DNA of 64,000 bases, from contig NC_014393.1 in the NCBI RefSeq assembly GCF_000145275.1, positions 496,001 to 560,000 on the forward strand, written 5' to 3'. Below are positions 26,291-35,421 of the stretch, in pieces. Origin of the DNA: Clostridium cellulovorans 743B. Lineage in GTDB: Bacteria; Bacillota; Clostridia; Clostridiales; Clostridiaceae. The notes under the pieces are model-generated. The model saw only the letters and a list, made by a program, of their open reading frames with translations, was not told the DNA's origin and ran no database searches. Position numbers and translations under genes: made by a program. Each line of letters begins with the position of its first letter. Position 1 is the stretch's first letter.

Positions 26291-26968
26291 TTATCTTCTT
26301 GGATTAGCAAATTCAGGTGCTGTAGGGTTAGGGTTTTCAAAATATCTACCAGGTGTTGATAAATCAAAGTAGAGTCTTGAATCCTCTGTAACTCCAAAAT
26401 CCATATTTGAGCCAGTGTCCTTGATTTTGTTTAAAGCCTCTCTGAACAAAGCATTATGAGCTTCTTCACGGTTTAATAAAAAGTCAATTGTATTTTTTAC
26501 ATGTTTATCATTAATTTGCCTATAAAGATATTCATAAACTACCTTCGCTCTTTGTTCTGATGCTATATTTGAAAGTAGGTCTGCGACTAAATCACCTGTA
26601 ACTGTTACATAGTTAGCTGTCCATGGCTCACCAGAAGAATTAATGAGAACTGGGGAAAGGCCAGTAAGAACGTGAGTTTCTATTTCACCGCTTCCTACAG
26701 ATGTATTATCAACATTATGTCCATTTAGTAAATTTATAGTTTCAGCAACAATTTCCATATGACTAAGTTCTTCAGTACCAATATCAAGAAAGAGGTCTTT
26801 TATAGTTTGATCTTTTATTCTGAAGCTTTGAGATAAATATTGCATCGCTGCTTTTAATTCACCATTTCCTCCACCTAATTGCTCTTGCATTAGCACGGCA
26901 TATTGAGGATTAGGCCTCTCAACCTTTACTTCCAATTGATTTAATAGCTGTTTTTCATGTTTAAACAT
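26291..26968 (-). CDS. cotJC: Manganese catalase-like spore coat protein (CotJC family)
   Basis: A di-manganese catalase-fold protein of 225 residues, related to CotJC of the spore coat. The expected ligands are all present: Glu37, Glu67 and His70 (EELSH), Glu138, and Glu168/His171 (NREEAH), so it should disproportionate peroxide. Clostridial homologues of this size usually stand alone or with CotJB; no cotJA or cotJB is next to it here. The start at 26968 has AGGAGG 8-12 nt upstream on the minus strand; the longer frame has nine additional residues that overlap that site. Confidence 0.88.
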   Translation of the reverse strand: MFKHEKQLLNQLEVKVERPNPQYAVLMQEQLGGGNGELKAAMQYLSQSFRIKDQTIKDLFLDIGTEELSHMEIVAETINLLNGHNVDNTSVGSGEIETHVLTGLSPVLINSSGEPWTANYVTVTGDLVADLLSNIASEQRAKVVYEYLYRQINDKHVKNTIDFLLNREEAHNALFREALNKIKDTGSNMDFGVTEDSRLYFDLSTPGRYFENPNPTAPEFANPRR

Positions 26969-27174
26969 TCTATGCACCTCCTTAAATAAATTCAATTTTA
27001 TTCTTTACTTTCAATTAGAATTTATACTAGAGGATATATGAAAATTTAACATAAGGATTAGAGAATTCCTTATTCTATGTTAGACCAGTAGTTGAAGAAT
27101 TTTTGTATATTTTAGGGTAATATGATACCATTTAGGAAGGATTAATAAAAGTTCTTAAAAGGGTGGAATGCTAT

Positions 27175-28053
27175 ATGATACTAATTATAACTAATAATGA
27201 TGAACGTACAAATAGTTTTGTAGAGTGTATTAAGAAAGTCGCAAAAACAGAAGTTAAAATTATTCAGGATAAAGAAGTTTCTATTGAGAAAATTTCAAAA
27301 TTACAACCAGATTCTATAATTATTTCTTTAAAATATAAAAAGGATTTGGAAACTGGAAGTTTTAAAGAAATCCTTGAGAAATATAAAAGTGTTATACCTA
27401 TATTAGGGGTTGCTGGTGGATATGCAATAATTGCAGAGTACTTTGGATGCGAAATAGTTGAACTTAATAACAATAATGATGCTTTAATTACTTGTGATAC
27501 TAATGAAGAATTATTTAAAGATTTTCCTTTATCATTTAATGCAATGGGGGGTCAATCAATTTATATAAATAAAGATAAGTTAGTAGATCAAGTTATATCA
27601 ATAGCATTTTCGGAAGAGAGTGCTCAAATAGAAGCAATAAAACATAGGAACTATCCAGTATATGGTGTGAGATTTTATCCAGATTTTATAAATAATAACG
27701 ATGACTTGATTATTATAAGGAATTTTTTAAGTATTAATGACAAGATTTGTTTAGATGACTCAGAAATTATAAAGGTGAAAATGGGACAAATAAGGAAAAA
27801 TATCGATGAAATCGACAGGAAAATTGTTAGATTGTTATCAAAGAGAAATGCCAATGTTAAAGAAGCGTCAAAATATAAAAAGACATCTAGTGATGTAGTA
27901 GCAGAGGATAGAATAAAAGATGTGCTGCAAAAAGTAAGAACGATTGCGTCAGCAGAAGAAATTGATCCTGACTTAGTTGTTAGGATTTATGAATTTATTA
28001 TACGAAGCTTCATAGCTTATGAAATGAGTGAATTTGAAAAAAACAAAAAATAA
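27175..28053 (+). CDS. Inactive class I amidotransferase-like domain fused to chorismate mutase
   Basis: A 292-residue fusion. Residues 1-185 follow the anthranilate/aminodeoxychorismate synthase component II fold. However, the nucleophile site reads GVAGGYAI (Ala80 where Cys is expected), and the His/Glu site reads YGVRFYPDFI (Tyr168, Asp170 instead of FHPE). The glutaminase triad is therefore lost. Residues 205-290 are an AroQ-type chorismate mutase (IRKNIDEIDRKIVRLLSKR, then AEDRIKDVL), with most expected Arg/Lys positions kept. It probably converts chorismate to prephenate, the first domain serving as a regulatory or docking module. ATG 27175 follows AAAGGGTGG. It stands alone, without aromatic-pathway neighbours. 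Confidence 0.75.
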   Translation: MILIITNNDERTNSFVECIKKVAKTEVKIIQDKEVSIEKISKLQPDSIIISLKYKKDLETGSFKEILEKYKSVIPILGVAGGYAIIAEYFGCEIVELNNNNDALITCDTNEELFKDFPLSFNAMGGQSIYINKDKLVDQVISIAFSEESAQIEAIKHRNYPVYGVRFYPDFINNNDDLIIIRNFLSINDKICLDDSEIIKVKMGQIRKNIDEIDRKIVRLLSKRNANVKEASKYKKTSSDVVAEDRIKDVLQKVRTIASAEEIDPDLVVRIYEFIIRSFIAYEMSEFEKNKK

Positions 28054-28189
28054 ATTTTAGCAATTTATTTCGGCGGCAAGTCGAATTGTTTCATAATAAT
28101 AAATAGAATATTATAATATGTATACTGAATATTAACATAATCTGATATAATGATAGAATAAATTTATTTTTTTCATGAGAGGGAGCAGA

Positions 28190-29203
28190 ATGAATATTTT
28201 TGAAAATATCACTAAGAGCTCTATAATAAAAAAGATGGCGATTATTGGAGTTATTATTGCTATCATATATATGTTAAAGAGTATGATAAATTTATTATTA
28301 TTGACCTTTATATTTACCTTTATATTTTCTCAGATACACAAATTTGTATACACCAAAGTGAACAGTTGGATAAAACTCAGTAGTAAGATGGTAACAATAA
28401 GTGTGTATGTTATTATCCTAGCCATTATAGTGATAATGAGTATTAGATATATACCGCAAGTAACACAACAATTGATCGATATAATTAATTTATTATCGAC
28501 TTTCAATTTAGAACAAGTACATGATAAAGTTGGAGATACAATATTTAATATTATAAAAGAAATTCAAATACAAGATTATCTTAAGCAAAGTGAAGATAAA
28601 ATTATTGAGTTAGCAACACAAATAGGTACATTTAGTATGAATGTTGTAATAGCATTTCTTTTAAGTTTCTTTTTCATATTAGAGAAAGAAGAGATAATTG
28701 CTTTTGGACAAAGACTCGAAGGTAGTAAGCTTGCATTTGCATACGAATACTGTAAATATTGTGGAGGAATATTCCTAAACTCATTCGGAAAAGTTATACA
28801 ATTGCAAATAGTTATTGCATTTATAAATTCAGTATTGTCAGTTATTGCTTTAGCTATAATGGGATTTCCTCAAGCATTAGGAATTGGTACCATGATATTT
28901 ATACTTGGACTTATTCCAGTTGCGGGAGTTATTGTATCTTTAGTACCACTTTCTATTATTGCTTTTAATATCGGTGGAATGGTGAAAATAATTGAAGTTA
29001 TCATTATGATAGCTGTACTTCATGCCCTTGAGAGTTATGTCTTAAATCCTAAATTAATGTCTATGAAGACTAAGTTACCTGTATTTATGGTCTTTGTAAT
29101 ATTACTAGTAGGCGAGCATTTAATGGGTGTATGGGGACTGCTTTTAGGAATTCCTTTATTCATATTCTTCCTTGATATTTTTGATATAAAGGTTGAGGGC
29201 TAG
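28190..29203 (+). CDS. AI-2E family transporter (YdbI/PerM-like)
   Basis: An integral membrane protein of 337 residues with about seven to eight hydrophobic segments. The family signature is in the C-terminal half: FPQALGIGTMIFILGLIPVAGVIVSLVPLSIIAF and VLHALESYVLNPKLMS, followed by GEHLMGVWGLLLGIPLFIF. Relatives export autoinducer-2 or act as sodium/proton antiporters; the substrate here is unknown. ATG 28190 has GAGGGAG 7 nt upstream. It is a single-gene unit followed by a strong terminator. Confidence 0.88.
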   Translation: MNIFENITKSSIIKKMAIIGVIIAIIYMLKSMINLLLLTFIFTFIFSQIHKFVYTKVNSWIKLSSKMVTISVYVIILAIIVIMSIRYIPQVTQQLIDIINLLSTFNLEQVHDKVGDTIFNIIKEIQIQDYLKQSEDKIIELATQIGTFSMNVVIAFLLSFFFILEKEEIIAFGQRLEGSKLAFAYEYCKYCGGIFLNSFGKVIQLQIVIAFINSVLSVIALAIMGFPQALGIGTMIFILGLIPVAGVIVSLVPLSIIAFNIGGMVKIIEVIIMIAVLHALESYVLNPKLMSMKTKLPVFMVFVILLVGEHLMGVWGLLLGIPLFIFFLDIFDIKVEG

Positions 29204-29634
29204 TAAGTATAAGTTTCTTTTATAGGTCAAATTTAAAATATAAGGACTGTGATAAAAGCTTGCCATAGATTTTGAAACAGTCATATCTGTAAAATATATA
29301 AACCTCTGATTAACAGTTAAATGATAATCAGAGGTTTTGCTATTTTATAATGGAATATTAATACCGATGAGTGCTTACTGATAGAAATATATTGATTGTT
29401 TAATTAATAGTTATAGTGACTACTTTACATAGAAAGTTTATACTTCAATAGTTTCTGATTCAACTTCTCATAATCATTAAGCTAATAGTTTGTTGCTATT
29501 GATGGTGGTAGGATATGGTTTATTGAAGGTACTTTGAGGATAAAAAATCATGGTATAATTATAAAAGAAAAAGTTTGCTATATGAAGATAAGGATTTCAA
29601 TGCTGAGATTAAATACAGATAGGAGAAATATTTT
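29204..29634. other. Intergenic region before the regulator/ABC module
   Basis: About 430 bp. It holds the AI-2E gene terminator at 29300-29340 and presumably the response-regulator promoter; a TATAAT lies near 29555 but its -35 partner is unclear. No gene is supported. Confidence 0.5.
29300..29340 (+). terminator. Terminator after the AI-2E family gene
   Basis: A perfect 13-bp stem (29300-29312 with 29325-29337) has a 12-nt loop and a short T-rich tail. Confidence 0.8.
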
Positions 29635-30315
29635 ATGAATACTATTCTGCTTATAGAAGATAACAAGGACGTAAATAGAATGATTTCAGAAGTTTTGTTT
29701 GACGCAGGGTATCAGGTGAAGTCAGCTTATACGGGGATAGAAGGTATTAATGAAATCAAAAATTCCAACTATGATTTGATATTGCTTGATATTATGCTTC
29801 CATATAAAAGCGGAGATGAAATACTTAAAGAAATGAGGAACTTTTCTGATACGCCTGTTATCGTTATTTCTGCAAAGGATATGGTTGGTACAAAGATAGA
29901 CATTTTAAAGCTAGGTGCAGATGATTATATAACTAAACCTTTTGATTTAGGTGAGGTATTAGCACGGATAGAAGCTACTCTTAGGCGGTGCCATAAGCAA
30001 GTACATATAAATAAAGTTATTAAATATAAAGATATAGTTCTTGATGATAATTCAAAACATGTTTCTGTAAATGGAGTTGAAATTGAACTTACTGCAAAAG
30101 AATATATGATATTAGAGATGCTTATAAAATACCAAGGTAAGGTTTTTACAAAGGCGAATTTATATGAATCTATTTGGAAAGAGGAATACCTTGGCGATGA
30201 TAATGCTGTAAAAACTCATGTTAGTAACCTACGAAGTAAATTGCAGAAAGCAAATGAACATGAGAAATATATTGAAACCGTATGGGGATTGGGATATCGT
30301 TTATACAAAGAATAG
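29635..30315 (+). CDS. OmpR-family response regulator of an ABC-resistance module
   Basis: A 226-residue regulator. The receiver domain has acidic Glu8/Asp9, the phosphorylation site Asp52 (LLDIMLP) and the switch Lys in DYITKPF. The C-terminal winged helix (KDIVLDDNSKHV to VWGLGYRLYKE) is of the OmpR/PhoB type. AGGAGAA lies upstream of the ATG. It is followed by ABC ATPase, permease and kinase genes in the same direction, so the kinase at 32215 is the likely partner. The direct repeats at 30421-30442 are the likely target. Confidence 0.93.
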   Translation: MNTILLIEDNKDVNRMISEVLFDAGYQVKSAYTGIEGINEIKNSNYDLILLDIMLPYKSGDEILKEMRNFSDTPVIVISAKDMVGTKIDILKLGADDYITKPFDLGEVLARIEATLRRCHKQVHINKVIKYKDIVLDDNSKHVSVNGVEIELTAKEYMILEMLIKYQGKVFTKANLYESIWKEEYLGDDNAVKTHVSNLRSKLQKANEHEKYIETVWGLGYRLYKE

Positions 30316-30420
30316 ATGGACGCTCCAATTATATAAGTATAATTAAGTAAACTTTTGATTAAGGTAATAAATTTATTGATACAGATAGATTATCTATTTC
30401 CTTACAGTTTAATTAAAATT

Positions 30421-30442
30421 CTTAACCTTTTCTAAACCTTTA
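30421..30442 (+). promoter_or_regulatory. Direct-repeat operator before the ABC genes
   Basis: Two 11-bp direct repeats, CTTAACCTTTT and CTAAACCTTTA, lie head to tail about 40 bp before the ABC ATPase start. One helical turn of spacing is what an OmpR-type dimer needs, so phosphorylated regulator probably binds here and activates the transporter genes. Confidence 0.6.
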
Positions 30443-30481
30443 GGCATTAGACTTGTAGATAGAAAGGACGTGTGAATAAAA

Positions 30482-31405
30482 ATGAAAAAGTATATTTTAA
30501 AAACACATAACCTAAGTAAAATTTATAAAGGCAGTAATGCGCTAAAGGATGTATCAGTATCTTTAGAAGCTGGTAAGATATATGGATTAATTGGACAAAA
30601 TGGTGCTGGGAAATCCACACTTATGAGGGTTATTACAGGTCTCACTTTTCCTACAAGTGGAAGTCTAGAGCTTTTTGGCCATGGTGGTGAAAAAGAATTA
30701 CAGCTCGAGAGAAAAAGGATTGGAAGCATGATTGAATATCCTAGTCTTTCGCCTAATATGACTGCAATGGAAAATATGAGACTCCACAGAATTATGAAAG
30801 GTATACCAGATAAGCAAGTAGAGGATGAACTGTTAGAATTGGTAGGACTTTTAGATACTGGTAAAAAGAAAGCAAAAGATTTTTCACTTGGAATGAAGCA
30901 ACGTTTGGGAATTGCTATTGCTTTAATTGGTAATCCTGAATTGCTTATCCTCGATGAACCGATAAACGGGCTTGATCCATTAGGGGTAGTAGAGATAAGA
31001 AAATTACTAAAGAAATTATGTGAAGAAAGGCAAATGACTATTTTAATCTCAAGTCATAACTTGCCAGAGTTATATCAAACAGCGACAGATTATATTATAA
31101 TTCATAAAGGGGAAATTAAGCAGACATTAACCCTTGAACAATTAGAAGAGAATTGTAAGCATCATCTTCTTATAAGTTGTGTGCAACCAGAAAAGTTAGC
31201 CAGTGTTTTGGAAATGAAATTGAATACCCAAAACTATAAGGTTATGCCTGATAAGTCCATTAAGCTATACGATTATTTGGATAAAAAGGAACTTGTGGGT
31301 AGAACTCTTTTTGAAAATGGTATTATAATTACTAATCTTTCAAATGAAGGAGATACTCTTGAGGATTATTTTATTTCTATTGTTGGGGGTAGCAAGGATG
31401 TATAA
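30482..31405 (+). CDS. ABC transporter ATPase (bacitracin/lantibiotic resistance type)
   Basis: A 307-residue ABC ATPase of the BcrA/NatA-like class. The Walker A GQNGAGKST, signature FSLGMKQR and Walker B LLILDEP are complete, followed by the H-loop ISSHNL. The C-terminal 80 residues form the extension typical of self-resistance exporters. It pairs with the overlapping permease gene to make an efflux or target-protection pump for a peptide antibiotic. The substrate is not determined. The start lies about 8 nt after GAAAGGACG. Expression is probably induced through the upstream direct repeats. Confidence 0.92.
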   Translation: MKKYILKTHNLSKIYKGSNALKDVSVSLEAGKIYGLIGQNGAGKSTLMRVITGLTFPTSGSLELFGHGGEKELQLERKRIGSMIEYPSLSPNMTAMENMRLHRIMKGIPDKQVEDELLELVGLLDTGKKKAKDFSLGMKQRLGIAIALIGNPELLILDEPINGLDPLGVVEIRKLLKKLCEERQMTILISSHNLPELYQTATDYIIIHKGEIKQTLTLEQLEENCKHHLLISCVQPEKLASVLEMKLNTQNYKVMPDKSIKLYDYLDKKELVGRTLFENGIIITNLSNEGDTLEDYFISIVGGSKDV

Positions 31406-32195
31406 TTTAATTTTAGCAGATTTGTTTAAAATACGGAAATCTATGACAATAAAAGTTATATTTGCAATAACAACTATAAGTGCAGTGGCTATGGTCATGA
31501 TGGCATATTTAATACAGCAAGGTAGTATTAGCACTAGTATGGCTGGAATTGGATTTATGTTCTCAGATATAAATGTTATGAGTATTCTTGGTGCTGTTAT
31601 GGCAGGTGTTTTTATTTGTGGCGATTTTGATAACAAAATAATTCATGAATCTATTGCAAATGGTAATAGTAGGGGAACTGTGATAGTTGTAAAGATTATA
31701 ACATTTTTGTGTTCAATAGTAGTTATTTTGATTCCATATATTGTTGCAACAGTTATTGCTTTTGGTACAGGTTACAAGTTTAGTATGGGATCTGTTTCTA
31801 TAGGTTTCCTAAATTTACTTACAGTGGAGACGGGGAAAGTCCTTTCTGCAGTAGAAATGTGGAAGTTATTAGTTGTGATGTTAACTTTGCTACTTGTGTA
31901 TTTAGCTCAAATGAGTCTTTGTATACCTCTTGCCCTTGCTCTTAAAAAACCAGTTTTTGTAGTTGCAATTTATTATGGAGCAACAATTCTTTTTGCTCAG
32001 TTGGTAGGAGTAAAAAATTTTTCTTTGGTGATTTATAATATTTTCTCTTGCACTCCTTATGGAGGAAAGCATAGTATGGTGGTTTTAAATACAGGTACTG
32101 GGGAAATCTTTAAGACAATTTCCATTAGTTTATTATTTATAAGCACAATGTTTTTTATTAGTTATTTTACATTTAGAAAATCAGAAATCAAATAA
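31398..32195 (+). CDS. ABC-2 type permease of the resistance module
   Basis: A membrane protein of about 265 residues with six predicted segments. The first comes near residues 15-40, and the large hydrophobic blocks are ISTSMAGIGFMFSDINVMSILGAVMAG and IVVILIPYIVATVIAFGTGY. It fits the lantibiotic-immunity class of ABC-2 permeases. ATG 31398 overlaps the last 8 bp of the ATPase gene, a sign of translational coupling; a longer frame starting within the ATPase gene is rejected. Confidence 0.85.
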   Translation: MYNLILADLFKIRKSMTIKVIFAITTISAVAMVMMAYLIQQGSISTSMAGIGFMFSDINVMSILGAVMAGVFICGDFDNKIIHESIANGNSRGTVIVVKIITFLCSIVVILIPYIVATVIAFGTGYKFSMGSVSIGFLNLLTVETGKVLSAVEMWKLLVVMLTLLLVYLAQMSLCIPLALALKKPVFVVAIYYGATILFAQLVGVKNFSLVIYNIFSCTPYGGKHSMVVLNTGTGEIFKTISISLLFISTMFFISYFTFRKSEIK

Positions 32196-32214
32196 TTAAG
32201 AGGTGGTGAAGAGG

Positions 32215-33117
32215 TTGATAATTGCAGTTTGTATTTTGGGTATATTGGTTATATCACTGAGTTCATATGTTATATTTGTACAACTGCAATTACGCAGTAT
32301 TAATAAGCAGTTGACCAAACGAATAAAAGAAAATACGCATCAACCTATCAGTTTAGCGTTGATTAATAAGGAGCTTAACATTTTGGCTATTAATATTAAT
32401 AAATGCCTTAAGGCGGAGGAAAACCTCCGTCTTAATATTATTGGTGAGGAAAAGCATTTTAGAGAGATGATTGCAAATATATCTCATGATTTAAGAACTC
32501 CACTTACTGCTATTAAGGGATACCAACAGCTTATGAAAAAAGGTGGGTTATCAGAAGAACAAATGGAGAAGCTGATAATTGCTCAAAAGCATGCTGATGA
32601 GTTAGGAAGATTAATCGAACACTTTTTTGAATATAGTTATCTTGTGAATTTAGAACCAGAATTACAAAAAGAAAAAATAAATCTCACAAATTTAGTAGCA
32701 GAATGTTTGGCTGAAGCTATCTCAACCTTTGAAGAAAGAAACCTATCTGTAAAATTTTGTGATGTTTTACCGGTATTTGCCTTGGTTGATAAAGAGATGA
32801 CCTTAAGAATTATTAGAAACTTGATACGAAACAGTATCCAACATTCAAATAATGATATAGAAGTAAGAGTTTTTACTGATAACAATGCAATAATATCTTT
32901 TAGTAACTTTGTTAGTAACACTTCTGAAATGGATGTAAAGAGAATTTTTGATCGGTTTTATGTAGCAGATAAAGCAAGAGAGAAAACTGGTGGTTTAGGT
33001 TTGGCAATAGTAAAACTTCTGGCTAATCAGATGGGTGGACGGACAGAAGCAACACTGGTAGATGGAATTTTTAAAATCGTAGTCGAATTACCCAAGTATG
33101 AAAAAGAATTTTTATAG
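32215..33117 (+). CDS. Short sensor histidine kinase of the resistance module
   Basis: A 300-residue kinase. One N-terminal hydrophobic segment (IIAVCILGILVISLSSYVIF) is followed by a linker, the dimerisation box with phospho-acceptor His in ISHDLRTPLTAIKGY, and a HATPase domain (NLIRNSIQHS, GGLGLAIVKLL). It lacks an extracellular sensor domain, so it must sense within the membrane or through the ABC transporter, as in such antibiotic-sensing modules. TTG 32215 is chosen with AAGAGGTGG 8 nt upstream; GTG at 32203/32206 overlap that site. A perfect 15-bp terminator follows directly. Confidence 0.88.
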   Translation: MIIAVCILGILVISLSSYVIFVQLQLRSINKQLTKRIKENTHQPISLALINKELNILAININKCLKAEENLRLNIIGEEKHFREMIANISHDLRTPLTAIKGYQQLMKKGGLSEEQMEKLIIAQKHADELGRLIEHFFEYSYLVNLEPELQKEKINLTNLVAECLAEAISTFEERNLSVKFCDVLPVFALVDKEMTLRIIRNLIRNSIQHSNNDIEVRVFTDNNAIISFSNFVSNTSEMDVKRIFDRFYVADKAREKTGGLGLAIVKLLANQMGGRTEATLVDGIFKIVVELPKYEKEFL

Positions 33118-33121
33118 TCAT

Positions 33122-33166
33122 AACCCCTAATTAGTAATATTATTAGCTACTAATTAGGGGTTTTAA
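33122..33166 (+). terminator. Terminator of the resistance module
   Basis: A perfect 15-bp stem (33122-33136 with 33148-33162) with an 11-nt loop and a T-rich tail starts 4 bp after the kinase stop. Confidence 0.9.
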
Positions 33167-33496
33167 AAATATCATATTACTACATTAACTGGAGAAGGGT
33201 GAAGTTTTGCAATAACTTTTATCACCTAAAATCTTAGACGAAAATTAATATTTAGATTATAGTAACAACTGATACAGAATTTATAGAGTTTTAATGATAA
33301 GCTTATACTATGTTTAATAAATAAGCTTCATAAGATATCTTGATTTTTCAATATGTACTTGTAGGCTTTTGATGTAGTTCCAATAGTATTACTACATCAC
33401 ATGTATATTAATTATTAATAAAGTAATGGAAATAAGGTTGTGAAAGATATTTTAGATTTATAACGGTTATTAAAAAGTAATGGGAGTGGATATAGT
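33167..33496. other. Intergenic region before the GTPase/ABC operon
   Basis: About 330 bp without a gene. It holds an inverted repeat at 33370-33399 (listed separately), and the operon promoter must lie in it. GGGAGTGG precedes the first start. Confidence 0.5.
33370..33399. promoter_or_regulatory. Operator-like inverted repeat
   Basis: TGATGTAGT and ACTACATCA form a perfect 9-bp inverted repeat separated by 12 bp, about 100 bp before the operon start. Spacing between half-site centres is about two helical turns, as for a dimeric repressor. No regulator gene is adjacent. Confidence 0.5.
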
Positions 33497-34723
33497 ATGA
33501 CGAATAAATATTTTGATATAGAAGATACATTGTTTAATATTACAGAAAACTATAGTGAGGCTACAGAGTTATTGATAGCTTTAGGTTTTAGCAATTTAAA
33601 AGATGAAAATATGAGAAAAGTATTTGGAAAGTCTATTTCCTTAGAAGCTGCTTTAAAGCTGAAAAAAATAAATGTAGAAACTTTTATGGCAGAGCTTATA
33701 GAAAAAATTGAAAATAACAATCCTGGATCAGAGGAATTATCAGAAAAAAATAATACAATAAAAATTGCTGGAGTATTACCTTGCCCAGTTAAGGCTCCAT
33801 TAACAGAGGCTTTTGAAGGATGGGTTAATAATCAAAATTTCGATTATAAGCTAGAATACGAATTAAAAGCTGCTTCAATGGGAATTAGTTGGTTAAAGGA
33901 TGCTTTGATGGAACAGTCAAAGGAACAACTACCAGACTTATTTATATCAGCAGGTTTTGAGTTATTCTTTGATAAAAAATTATTTGGAAAATATAAAGCA
34001 GAAGACATGTTCGAAGATTTAACAGATTTTGAACATTATAATGAAGATTTTGAAAATGACTATATAAAGCTAAAAGATCCTAATAGACAATATTCAATTG
34101 TAGGTGTAGTAGCAGCGGTGTTTTTAGTCAATGTTGAAGAATTAAGTGGAAGAAAGATTCCAACAAGCTGGGAAGATATATTGCAAGAAGAGTTTGAAAA
34201 TAGTGTAAGCTTACCTATAGCAGATTTCGATTTGTTTAATTCTATCTTACTGAATATTTACAAGAATTACGGAGAAGATGGTGTAAGAAGATTAGGAAAG
34301 AGCCTTAAAAAAAGTATGCATCCTTCAGAGATGGTAAAGTCACATATAAAGAAATTTGATAAGCCAACAATAACAATTATGCCATATTTCTTTACGAAGA
34401 TGGTGAAGGAAGATGGACCTATGGTTCCAGTATGGCCTAAAGAGGGAGCAATTGTAAGTCCGATATTTATGCTGAGCAAAAAAAGTAAAAAGGCAGAATT
34501 GAAGCCAATAGTAGACTTTTTCGCTTCAAAGGAAATAGGTGAAATATTATCCCACAATGGAAGATTCCCAAGTGTAAATCCAGAAGTAGATAATATGATT
34601 TCTAAGGAAAATAAATATATGTGGCTAGGTTGGGATTATATAAAAGAAAAAGATATAAGTGTGGAAATTAAAAAATCTTTAGATATATTCAATAGTTTTG
34701 TAGAAGGAGATAAAACAGTATGA
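33497..34723 (+). CDS. Cytosolic substrate-binding-like protein with N-terminal DUF1858-like domain
   Basis: A 408-residue protein. Residues 1-65 (DIEDTLFNITENYSEATELLIALGF...SISLEAALKLKKIN) resemble DUF1858, a small domain often found on redox or metal proteins. From about residue 90 it resembles type 2 periplasmic binding proteins of the iron/thiamine/spermidine class (IKIAGVLPCPVKAPLTEAFEGW; VVAAVFLVNVEELSGRKIPTSWEDIL; PSVNPEVD). There is no signal peptide or lipobox, so it should be cytosolic, which is unusual for this fold. It overlaps the next gene by 4 bp (ATGA), and all three operon genes are probably coupled. The ligand is unknown; metal complex or cofactor transfer is my inference. 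Confidence 0.75.
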   Translation: MTNKYFDIEDTLFNITENYSEATELLIALGFSNLKDENMRKVFGKSISLEAALKLKKINVETFMAELIEKIENNNPGSEELSEKNNTIKIAGVLPCPVKAPLTEAFEGWVNNQNFDYKLEYELKAASMGISWLKDALMEQSKEQLPDLFISAGFELFFDKKLFGKYKAEDMFEDLTDFEHYNEDFENDYIKLKDPNRQYSIVGVVAAVFLVNVEELSGRKIPTSWEDILQEEFENSVSLPIADFDLFNSILLNIYKNYGEDGVRRLGKSLKKSMHPSEMVKSHIKKFDKPTITIMPYFFTKMVKEDGPMVPVWPKEGAIVSPIFMLSKKSKKAELKPIVDFFASKEIGEILSHNGRFPSVNPEVDNMISKENKYMWLGWDYIKEKDISVEIKKSLDIFNSFVEGDKTV

Positions 34724-35421
34724 ATTTAGTAAATATATCAGGTCCTCCATCCTCAGGAAAGACCTCTGTAATATTAAAAACTATCGAAGCCATTAAAAAA
34801 AGAGGCTTAAAGGTAGGCGTAGTTAAATTTGACTGTCTTTATACAGATGATGATGTTTTATATGGGAAGGCGGGAGTTCCAGTAAAAAAAGGTTTATCAG
34901 GTTCCTTGTGTCCAGACCATTATTTTGTTAGCAATATTGAAGAAGTAGTTCAATGGGGAGTCAAGGAGAATCTTGATTTACTTATAACTGAAAGTGCAGG
35001 TTTATGCAATAGATGCTCTCCATATATTAAAGGGATAAAAGCAATCTGCGTCATCGATAACCTTAGTGGAATAAATACTCCTAAAAAAATAGGCCCTATG
35101 ATAAAAACTGCTGACATAATAGTTATAACAAAAGGCGATATAGTATCCCAAGCAGAAAGAGAAGTTTTTGCTTCAAGAGTTAACTCTGTAAATCCTCAAG
35201 CAATAATTATTTTTGTTAATGGATTAACAGGACAAGGAGCTTTTGAACTTAGCACTCTTGTGTATGACGAAGGTTTAGATATTGAAACTGTAAAGGGTAA
35301 AGAATTAAAATTCCCAATGCCTTCTTCATTATGCTCCTATTGTTTAGGGGAGACAAGGATTGGAGACGAATATCAAATGGGTAATGTAAGAAAGATAAAA
35401 ATAGGTGATGGCAATGCTTAA
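34720..35421 (+). CDS. UreG/HypB-like SIMIBI GTPase with CxxC motifs
   Basis: A 233-residue P-loop GTPase. Walker A is GPPSSGKTSVI near residue 8, and ITESAGLCNRCSPY corresponds to the switch segment (E-S-x-G...P) of UreG and HypB. The NKxD-like specificity motif reads VITKGD. Cysteines occur in GSLCPDHYF (where UreG and HypB carry their metal-binding Cys/His), in LCNRCS and in a C-terminal LCSYCLG. The pattern suggests a metallochaperone for nickel or another metal, or a cofactor-insertion GTPase. No urease or hydrogenase gene is nearby, so the client is unknown. It overlaps both neighbours, so the operon is tightly coupled. Confidence 0.8.
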   Translation: MNLVNISGPPSSGKTSVILKTIEAIKKRGLKVGVVKFDCLYTDDDVLYGKAGVPVKKGLSGSLCPDHYFVSNIEEVVQWGVKENLDLLITESAGLCNRCSPYIKGIKAICVIDNLSGINTPKKIGPMIKTADIIVITKGDIVSQAEREVFASRVNSVNPQAIIIFVNGLTGQGAFELSTLVYDEGLDIETVKGKELKFPMPSSLCSYCLGETRIGDEYQMGNVRKIKIGDGNA

